From NCBI RefSeq assembly GCF_001953635.1, contig NZ_MEJH01000009.1:62001-126000 (forward strand): a DNA stretch of 64,000 bases, in the 5' to 3' direction. Position numbers and translations under genes: made by a program. The stretch is from Alteromonas abrolhosensis (lineage in GTDB: Bacteria; Pseudomonadota; Gammaproteobacteria; Enterobacterales; Alteromonadaceae). Under the pieces are notes generated by a model that was not told the DNA's origin, did no database searches, and saw only the letters and a list, made by a program, of their open reading frames with translations. How positions within the stretch are numbered: the first letter of the stretch is position 1; the number at the start of each line of letters is the position of its first letter. Shown piece after piece: positions 57,416 through 64,000 of this stretch.

Positions 57416-58639
57416 TTAGATGTAATTAAACAATGATAAATTCGTAACTTGAGGAAAAGTAGCAAGCGCAGCACTTAATGCCGTTTCCTGCTTGGCGAAT
57501 TCCGTTGACGCTTCAGCATAGTCAACATCTTGAATTGATGAGCGCTGTGCTTTAGCTGCAATTTCCATATCTAAATTGCTCTCGTAGGTACTTTCCGCAA
57601 TGTTTAATCGACTACCTAGAGACGCTCGTTCGAGAGAGAGCTTTTCAAGGCCATTGTCTAATCCGACAAGTGCGTCAGCTATCGACTCTTGCAGCGCAGA
57701 ATTGTCTATAGTGGAGTCCATTAAGATAGTTTGAATTTCATGAATAGACTGCGCCATGCTTTTTTTCTCTGGCGCATCAAACGATAAATCGATGCTATCT
57801 CCCGGTGCAGCAGTAGCGTTAAACTCCATTCCCTTTATAGTGAAAGGCTGACCAGAGGTATAGGAAACTGAATCGACAACGGTGCCGGTTCCTTGATTGA
57901 CGAGCTCGGCCTGTCCCGAAGCAAGAAAGTTTATTCGATAATCGTTGTTCGCAGCATTAACCGGATCGTAATTTTTATCGAAAAAGGTATCAAACGTTCC
58001 CTGTTGCTTTACAGATGCATTATTAACCGTCGCAGTACTACTAGGGTCGACGGAAAATTTAAAGCGTGAGAGCACATTTTCAAACACTTCGTAGCCATTG
58101 CTAGTTGACTGAATTTTAGAGCTATTAGAGAGCTGAACAAAGCTTACACCAGGGTCGCCAGCAAATGTGATCGCATTCCCGCTTGCTGCAGGATTGTATT
58201 CAAACGCCTGATTACCCGATTGGTAACCCGCATACAAATAGTTGCCATCAGCATCTTGTGTATTCATAAGGTCGAAGACTTCAAGCTTGATTTGTTCTAG
58301 CTCAGCACCAATCGCACGCTTATCTGGGTCAGATAAAATGCCGTTACCGGCCTGCACTATCAGCGTTCTCGCTCGATTAATTGATTCAGTGATGTTGGTT
58401 AACACCGCCTCTTGCTGCTCGAGAGAACCTGTTACTAAATCGTTGTTGCGTTGGAACTGCGTTAGTTCATCGATTTCTTCGGTTAAACGTAATACTTTTG
58501 CCGCACCAACAGGGTCGTCACTGGGAGTGATAATGCGTTTACCAGAAGCAAGTTGCTCTTGAGTCTTTGCCAAGTCGCCCTGATTTTGCATGATCGAGCG
58601 CATGTTTTGATCATAAATTTGATTCGTTGATATACGCAT
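57416..58639 (-). CDS. flgL: Flagellar hook-filament junction protein FlgL
   Basis: 407-residue junction protein (HAP3). N-terminal RISTNQIYDQNMRSIMQNQG, LASGKRIITPSDDPVGAAKV and C-terminal VDYAEASTEFAKQETALSA are typical. Longer than the enterobacterial form (about 317 residues) because of a bigger middle domain. It follows flgK by 7 bases. Confidence 0.94.
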   Translation of the reverse strand: MRISTNQIYDQNMRSIMQNQGDLAKTQEQLASGKRIITPSDDPVGAAKVLRLTEEIDELTQFQRNNDLVTGSLEQQEAVLTNITESINRARTLIVQAGNGILSDPDKRAIGAELEQIKLEVFDLMNTQDADGNYLYAGYQSGNQAFEYNPAASGNAITFAGDPGVSFVQLSNSSKIQSTSNGYEVFENVLSRFKFSVDPSSTATVNNASVKQQGTFDTFFDKNYDPVNAANNDYRINFLASGQAELVNQGTGTVVDSVSYTSGQPFTIKGMEFNATAAPGDSIDLSFDAPEKKSMAQSIHEIQTILMDSTIDNSALQESIADALVGLDNGLEKLSLERASLGSRLNIAESTYESNLDMEIAAKAQRSSIQDVDYAEASTEFAKQETALSAALATFPQVTNLSLFNYI

Positions 58640-58646
58640 AATTCAC

Positions 58647-60734
58647 CTACCTTGCTGACTGCAAAATGGTATTAAATAATTCTTGCGCCGTAGACAAAAT
58701 TCGCGCTGCGGCAGCATAGCTCTGTTGATATTTTATCAAATTTGCTGCTTCTTCGTCTAAGCTAACACCAGAGACAGACTCAAACCAATTCTGCGATTGA
58801 ACCTTCATGGCTTCCGCTGAAGCAAGTGTTACTTTTGCCATCGAGGCATCTTCACCAATTCGACCAACCATAGAAGCATAGGCATCTTGAAAGGTACGGG
58901 GCGTATTAGTGGCTTCACTACTAACCTGCACCGTGTTCTCATTTTGAATTGCAGCTAAATTAAGTGCATTACTGTTGTCGTTGAAACCATCTGTATTATA
59001 GCCAATCGAGAAACTATCCCCTGCTTTAGGTACACCATCCAAGCTTAAGTCAAAACCCGGATAATCATTTAACCCTGCCAAGGCTCCAGGCCATGTACCA
59101 CTGTTTTTAGCTTGTTCGATAAGATTAGTTAAATCCGTCGTACCTGTAACTGTAGCAATAGTCGCGCCGCTTCCGTCTAGTACGTTATACGTATCTGCGC
59201 TGGTGAAAACAATCTGAGCTGGCGCCGCATTATCTATTCCACCTGCGCCATCGAATGCTGAGCGATCCACTCCTGCACCTACTGTCGTGTTGCTTACTGT
59301 AATGCCGACAACATTAGCATTGCCCAGATTAGCGCCGTCTGCACCCGCCCTTACTGGGCTTGCAAACGCTAGATCTTCAGGACGATTGGTATCTAACGTT
59401 ATTTTAGACGCAATGTCTTTCGTTGGCTGAATAAGAAACTCGTTACCCACGGCATAAGGGTCGCTTCCTGAGAAATCAATCTCAATACCACCTGGTAATT
59501 CATTGAAACCTGTTGTTACAGGGTAGTTTGAGTAAACAATATCATTGCCAGATGCATCTTTTTTCGGTGTCCCGTCTGCATTTAGAAGCGTAATTTCTAT
59601 TTGGCTAGGCGCGCCCGCGGTTACCGCAGTAACCTCAATTTTGTAGTCAGCATCTGTAAGTTCTGCCCCTTTACCTTCGGTAACCTGGGCAGTAACAACA
59701 TAGTCACCATTGGTATCGCTATATGCTAATCCGCGAAATGAAGGGATATTGAAAATATCGCTGCCGAGCTGTCCGTCTAAGTCCATCCCCAATTTATTTT
59801 GGGTATTCATTGCATCGGCGAATGCTACTGACAGCTGACCAACATCCCGCATCGCAGGGCCTAAGATCTCATTTCTGTAACCAAACAATCCGCCGAGTGC
59901 GCCACCCAAGTCACCTTCTACGATACGTATTGAGGCGTCGGCTTTAGTTTGAGACCCAAAGTTCGTTTCGAGTTTAAGCTGCTTGAAGGTTAAGTCTGCA
60001 TTGGTGTTTAACTCAAATAAATTAAACGCACCATTTTCTAGTACCAGTGACTCACCAGAGGTTAGGTTAATCGTTACCGCGCCGTTTTGCGTAGAGCTTT
60101 CTTTAACCGTTATTCCCATGATAGATGCCAGCTCATCTATCGCTTTGTCTCTTTCATTGAGAAGCGCACTAGGTTGATCGCTAGTATTGTTACCATTGGC
60201 AATAACTATGTTGCGGTTCAAATCACCAATATTACCAATCAAGGTGTTCGCTCGATTCACCATCGATGTGAACTCTAAGTTAAGCTCTTCTTCTTTTTCC
60301 AACATGTAGTCAGACAGTGTTTTCATCCGCTGGTACAAAGACTCAGATTTGCCTAACACTTGATCGCGAGAGGCTAAATTAGTTGGATCGTCAGCAGCAG
60401 TTTGCAACGCAGCAAAGTACTCGCTCATACCTTGAGAGATGGAATTAGCCTCACTCGCTAATAGGTTATCAATGGCCGTTGTTTTGCCAGAGAACGCTTC
60501 AAGCTCGCCGACAGAAGTAATGTCCCGGCGCAATTGGTTTTGTGCAAATACGTTGATGATGCGTTCGGTATTGCCGATTTCCACACCAAAAACCTGACTA
60601 TTTTGAAGCTCAGTGCGCTCGCGAACGTACCCTGGCGTGTTGACGTTGGCAATATTGTTGCTGGTCGTTTGTAAAAGCTTACTGCTGGCGTTTACACCAC
60701 TGGTCGCTAATGAAAATAAATCAACAGAACTCAC
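58647..60734 (-). CDS. flgK: Flagellar hook-filament junction protein FlgK
   Basis: 695-residue junction protein (HAP1) from a GTG start. N-terminal LFSLATSGVNASSKLLQTTS and NNIANVNTPGYVRE are the rod/hook family signature; the end has GVSLDEEAANLIKYQQSYAA and ILSTAQELFNTIL. Larger than usual (about 550 in E. coli) because of an extended Gly/Asp-rich central region. Confidence 0.95.
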   Translation of the reverse strand: MSSVDLFSLATSGVNASSKLLQTTSNNIANVNTPGYVRERTELQNSQVFGVEIGNTERIINVFAQNQLRRDITSVGELEAFSGKTTAIDNLLASEANSISQGMSEYFAALQTAADDPTNLASRDQVLGKSESLYQRMKTLSDYMLEKEEELNLEFTSMVNRANTLIGNIGDLNRNIVIANGNNTSDQPSALLNERDKAIDELASIMGITVKESSTQNGAVTINLTSGESLVLENGAFNLFELNTNADLTFKQLKLETNFGSQTKADASIRIVEGDLGGALGGLFGYRNEILGPAMRDVGQLSVAFADAMNTQNKLGMDLDGQLGSDIFNIPSFRGLAYSDTNGDYVVTAQVTEGKGAELTDADYKIEVTAVTAGAPSQIEITLLNADGTPKKDASGNDIVYSNYPVTTGFNELPGGIEIDFSGSDPYAVGNEFLIQPTKDIASKITLDTNRPEDLAFASPVRAGADGANLGNANVVGITVSNTTVGAGVDRSAFDGAGGIDNAAPAQIVFTSADTYNVLDGSGATIATVTGTTDLTNLIEQAKNSGTWPGALAGLNDYPGFDLSLDGVPKAGDSFSIGYNTDGFNDNSNALNLAAIQNENTVQVSSEATNTPRTFQDAYASMVGRIGEDASMAKVTLASAEAMKVQSQNWFESVSGVSLDEEAANLIKYQQSYAAAARILSTAQELFNTILQSAR

Positions 60735-60750
60735 TATGTCATCTCCAATG

Positions 60751-61701
60751 CTATGGCATTAACGCGCTAAGACGGTCGCTGTTATACACTGCCATTATCT
60801 TGCTTGCGTATTCAGGGTCTGTAGCGTAGCCCGCTTCCTGAAGCGCATGGGTGTAACGCGCTGCGTCAGAAGCATTCTCGACAGCATGGCTGTAGCGAGG
60901 TTGTGATGTGATAAAGCGACCATAATCTTCCATTGCATCTTCTACTGACGAGTATGATCTAAAGGCTGCTTTTTGCTTTTGCGGTAGTCCATTATTGAAC
61001 TCCAATGTATCGACTACAGCCTGCTCCCCTTGCCAACCTTTGTTTGCTTTAATACCGAATAAGTTGTGTGAGCTGCTTCCATCAGCTTTATGGATCACGA
61101 ATTTCCCCCAACCGGTTTCAACTGCAGCTTGGGAAATTATTGCTTTAGGATCCATTCCATATTTTGCCGCTATCTTCTCGGCTATAGGCATCAAGCTTTC
61201 AACAAACTGCTCAGGGTTTTCAAACATGGCATCTTTTTGTGCCGATTGGCTGCGAATAGATTCAGAAGAAAGCGCTATGTCTTGCGCTTCTGCCACCTTA
61301 TACGCACGGCTTCTATTCAGCGACGATATATCACCGTCGCTCCTGATAACGCTGGCTGGTGTATAGCTATCCTCGGTCTGACCTAGCTGTTTAACAATGA
61401 CATCAGCGAGACCTAATCCCCCACCTGAGGTAAGGTCTGTCGCTAATTGTTGGTCATGCATATCACGATAAAACTTAACTTGCTGAGAATTAAACGGGCT
61501 ATCTTCATCAGCAAGGGCATCTTGCGCTTTACGCATAGACTTCAACATCATTTGCACAAAAATCGCTTCAAACTGCTGGGCAGCCTCTTGCAATACTGTC
61601 TCGTCACCTGATGCGATAGCTTCGCGCATTTTATTAATGCTGCCCATATCGTGGACATTGCGTGCCATATCAAGCTGACTTTTTGTGCTAAGTGATTCCA
61701 T
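60751..61701 (-). CDS. flgJ: Flagellar rod cap / peptidoglycan hydrolase FlgJ
   Basis: 316-residue two-domain protein. The N-terminal rod-cap domain has EAAQQFEAIFVQMMLKSMRK and FYRDMHDQQLA; the C-terminal glucosaminidase domain has IISQAAVETGWGKFVIHK (catalytic Glu in VETGWG) and NLFGIKANKGWQGEQAV. Muramidase activity lets the rod pass the cell wall. It lies between flgI and flgK. Confidence 0.95.
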   Translation of the reverse strand: MESLSTKSQLDMARNVHDMGSINKMREAIASGDETVLQEAAQQFEAIFVQMMLKSMRKAQDALADEDSPFNSQQVKFYRDMHDQQLATDLTSGGGLGLADVIVKQLGQTEDSYTPASVIRSDGDISSLNRSRAYKVAEAQDIALSSESIRSQSAQKDAMFENPEQFVESLMPIAEKIAAKYGMDPKAIISQAAVETGWGKFVIHKADGSSSHNLFGIKANKGWQGEQAVVDTLEFNNGLPQKQKAAFRSYSSVEDAMEDYGRFITSQPRYSHAVENASDAARYTHALQEAGYATDPEYASKIMAVYNSDRLSALMP

Positions 61702-61764
61702 CGTACTTATTCCGCTATAACCCTATCGTGCTTGCTTAATTCTTTTAAATGCTATTAGCTCGTC

Positions 61765-62877
61765 TTAAATGATCACAAGCTCACCACGCAAAGCACCGGC
61801 TTGGCGTAATGCTTCTAAAATTGCCATTAAATCGCCTGGCGCCGCACCTACCTCATTTACCGCACGCACAAGTTGGTCAAGGGTAACGCCTGGCTCAAAC
61901 TTGAACATGCGGCTGTCTGCCAAATCGACATCAACAATAGACTGGGTCGTAACGGCAGTCTGGCCTTCGCCAAACGCGTTAGGTTGCGAAACTTGCTGGT
62001 TTTCAGAGATGGTTACGGTTAATCCGCCGTGGGTAATCGCTGCAGGCAACAAGCGAACGTCACTGCCTATAACAATGGTGCCTGTACGGCTGTTTATCAC
62101 AACACGCGCTGGCGCATCCGCTGGGGTAAATTCAAAATTTTCTAACGTAGCCAAAAAGCCAACGCGCTGACCCACATCACGAGGTGCCGACACACGCACG
62201 GACGCAGCATCGATAGGCTTAGCAATAACGTAGCCGTTTTCAGGTTGTGCGCCTAAGCGTTCGTTTATGGTGTCAGCCAGTGCTTTAGCCGTTGAAAAAT
62301 CTGGGTAGTGAAGGTTAAGCGTTAACGTATCGCCGTTAGCGAAACCACTCGGCACAGACTGTTCTACCATCGCGCCATTAGGAATTCTGCCCACTGTAGG
62401 TGTGTTTACAACAATGCGAGAGCCATCTCCGCCCTGTGCACCAAATCCACTAACGACTAAACTGCCTTGCGCAACGGCATACACTTTACCGTCTACCCCA
62501 CGAAGGAAGGTCTGTAGCAAAGTACCACCTTGCAGGCTAGATGCCTCGCCTACTGACGATACAGTAATATCGATGGTTTGACCCGGCTTGGCAAAAGCTG
62601 GCAGGTCGGCGTGTACTGCCACCGCCGCCACGTTTTTAATTTTTGGCTTGGTGTTAGCGTCAAGGCTGATACCAAAGTTACTCAACATGGTTCTGAAGCT
62701 CTGCTCAGTAAAAGGGCTTTGCTCTCCAGTACCAGGCAAGCCAACCACAAGGCCATAACCCACCAATTGGTTACTACGTACGCCTTGAATGCTTGCCACG
62801 TCTTTGATGCGCTGCGCGCCCGCCTGCGAAGATAAAAGCAGTGTGACAACGGCTAATACAACTGAAAATAAACGCAT
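61765..62877 (-). CDS. flgI: Flagellar P-ring protein FlgI
   Basis: 370 residues from ATG 62877, the better start because GGAGAG lies 5 bases before it; a GTG two codons earlier would be too close. Signal peptide [20 protein letters not shown] is followed by [20 protein letters not shown] and [19 protein letters not shown], the family hallmark, and ends [17 protein letters not shown]. Confidence 0.95.
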   Translation of the reverse strand: MRLFSVVLAVVTLLLSSQAGAQRIKDVASIQGVRSNQLVGYGLVVGLPGTGEQSPFTEQSFRTMLSNFGISLDANTKPKIKNVAAVAVHADLPAFAKPGQTIDITVSSVGEASSLQGGTLLQTFLRGVDGKVYAVAQGSLVVSGFGAQGGDGSRIVVNTPTVGRIPNGAMVEQSVPSGFANGDTLTLNLHYPDFSTAKALADTINERLGAQPENGYVIAKPIDAASVRVSAPRDVGQRVGFLATLENFEFTPADAPARVVINSRTGTIVIGSDVRLLPAAITHGGLTVTISENQQVSQPNAFGEGQTAVTTQSIVDVDLADSRMFKFEPGVTLDQLVRAVNEVGAAPGDLMAILEALRQAGALRGELVII

Positions 62878-62899
62878 GTTCACTCTCCTATCTTAAAAC

Positions 62900-63580
62900 C
62901 TAAAGAGGCCACCAAGTGGAATCGAAGAACTTGGTCAACCAGCCCTTCTCTTGCGCACGCGCAAATGTACCTGTACCTGAATATTGAATGCGTGCATTCG
63001 CCACCTTAGTCGATACAATTTCATTCTCAGGACTTATGTCCGCTGGACGAATAATACCGGTTAAGCGTATGTACTCATCACCGTGATTAAGGGTTAACCA
63101 CTTCTCACCACGAATAACTAAATTACTGTTTGGCAGCACGTCTACCACCGTGACTGAAATAGCACCAATCAGGCTGTTACTTTGGTTCGCAGCAGCATCG
63201 CCAGAAAAGTCACGGGATGAACTTATGCCTAGTTGTACAGACTGACCGCCAATGTTGATGGCTTGACCTGCTAGCCCTGTAATTGGGTTAAGATTAACGT
63301 TGGTATCTTTCGCCGTACTCGTATCAGCTGACTTACTCGCCTGAGTATTCTCACTCAGTGTCACAGTGATAATGTCGCCTACTCGTCTCGCGGTTACATC
63401 TGAATACAAGCTGTTAGCCATGTGCGAACGGAATAACGAGCCGTCTTCTACTACCGTTTCACGCGGGTAATCTGGCACTACAGGCGCAAACGAGGGGTCG
63501 TTCGCCTGAACGGGAGGCTCATTTGTACTGGCGCAACCGCCAAGTAACAGTAGTGCAGCAGATAAACCTAAAATACGCAT
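62900..63580 (-). CDS. flgH: Flagellar L-ring protein FlgH
   Basis: 226-residue outer-membrane lipoprotein. The lipobox is LLGGC with Cys16, after a hydrophobic signal. Motifs include ARRVGDIITVTLSENTQASK, LVIRGEKWLTLNHGDEYIRL and the C-terminal RAQEKGWLTKFFDS. It lies 22 bases before the flgI start. Confidence 0.95.
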   Translation of the reverse strand: MRILGLSAALLLLGGCASTNEPPVQANDPSFAPVVPDYPRETVVEDGSLFRSHMANSLYSDVTARRVGDIITVTLSENTQASKSADTSTAKDTNVNLNPITGLAGQAINIGGQSVQLGISSSRDFSGDAAANQSNSLIGAISVTVVDVLPNSNLVIRGEKWLTLNHGDEYIRLTGIIRPADISPENEIVSTKVANARIQYSGTGTFARAQEKGWLTKFFDSTWWPL

Positions 63581-63591
63581 GATGCTACCTA

Positions 63592-64000
63592 TTAAAGTTG
63601 CTGAATAACCTGACCAAGCATTTGGTCAACCGATGAGATAACTTTTGAGTTCATCTCATACAAGCGCTGGCTTTCGATAAGGTTTACTAGCTCTTCGGTC
63701 ACGTTTACGTTAGATGTCTCTAGCGTGCCTTGAGAGATATAACCTAGCCCTTGAAGGCCGGGAACACCCTGTATTGGTGCACCGCTAGATGCAGTTTCAA
63801 CGAATAAATTCTGTCCGATTGGCTGAAGACCAGTTGGGTTTACGAAGTCAGAAATATTCATCTGACCGAGCACTTGAGGTTCTGCCTGACCGCGAATGCT
63901 CACGCTGATTTCACCATCCTGAGAAATAGTGATTTGCTGGGCATCTTCTGGAACAGCCACCTCTGGCTGGAGTAAAAAGCCAGCGCCAGAAGTTACTATT
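63592..64000 (-). CDS. flgG: Flagellar distal rod protein FlgG, N-terminus cut by window edge
   Basis: C-terminal 135 or so residues of the distal rod protein. The frame is open to the window edge (IVTSGAGFLLQPEVAVPEDA, then the ITISQDGEISVSIRGQ part). The end has GYISQGTLETSNVNVTEELV and NLIESQRLYEMNSKVISSVD, characteristic of FlgG. It precedes flgH by 11 bases. Confidence 0.94.
   Translation of the reverse strand, partial: IVTSGAGFLLQPEVAVPEDAQQITISQDGEISVSIRGQAEPQVLGQMNISDFVNPTGLQPIGQNLFVETASSGAPIQGVPGLQGLGYISQGTLETSNVNVTEELVNLIESQRLYEMNSKVISSVDQMLGQVIQQL

Overview
The window reads as chromosomal DNA of a marine gammaproteobacterium of the Alteromonadales, most likely an Alteromonas. The evidence is a polar-flagellum cluster in the Vibrio/Shewanella/Pseudomonas style: FlrA-FlrB-FlrC master regulators, FlhF/FlhG, FliA and CheY/CheZ downstream of FlhA, and flaG-fliD-fliS beside several short flagellins. 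The genus is inferred from gene order and protein style, not from a search.

Layout on the minus strand from the right edge: flgG (partial), flgH, flgI, flgJ, flgK and flgL (57.4-64.0 kb); three flagellin genes, each with its own sigma28-type promoter (52.1-56.3 kb); flaG-fliD-fliS and a FliT-position gene running into a very large Maf-type flagellin glycosyltransferase, two GT2 glycosyltransferases, gmd-fcl (GDP-fucose), a sulfotransferase and a broken phytanoyl-dioxygenase gene (40.3-52.0 kb). After the glycan island come a fourth, divergent flagellin, flrABC, fliEFGHIJ, fliK, fliLMNOPQR-flhB and flhA-flhF-flhG-fliA-cheY-cheZ (1-28.3 kb). An opposite-strand L,D-transpeptidase/YcbK-like pair sits between flhB and flhA. 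An opposite-strand sialidase-like gene sits between the flagellins and flgL.

The accessory part is the plus-strand island at 28.4-40.3 kb. It carries a CDP-glycerol-type cytidylyltransferase, pseudaminic acid genes (pseF, pseG, pseI, pseB, pseC), a LicD-type protein, an ATP-grasp ligase, a HAD phosphatase, a radical-SAM/polysaccharide pyruvyl transferase fusion and a GT4. It converges tail-to-tail on the minus-strand glycan genes, so both halves lie inside the flagellar cluster and flank the flagellins and the Maf transferase. The simplest reading is a locus that makes and attaches a heavily decorated nonulosonic-acid/fucose glycan to flagellin. Candidate decorations are phospho-glycerol, pyruvate, sulfate and an unusual N-acyl group. 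No PseH acetyltransferase was found in the window.

Control: good sigma54 (-24/-12) matches lie upstream of flrBC, fliE and fliK, with a weaker one at flhA. Sigma28 matches lie upstream of the three flagellins, and also in front of the radical-SAM gene (strong), pseB (moderate) and the cytidylyltransferase gene (weak). This suggests that glycan synthesis is timed with late flagellar genes.
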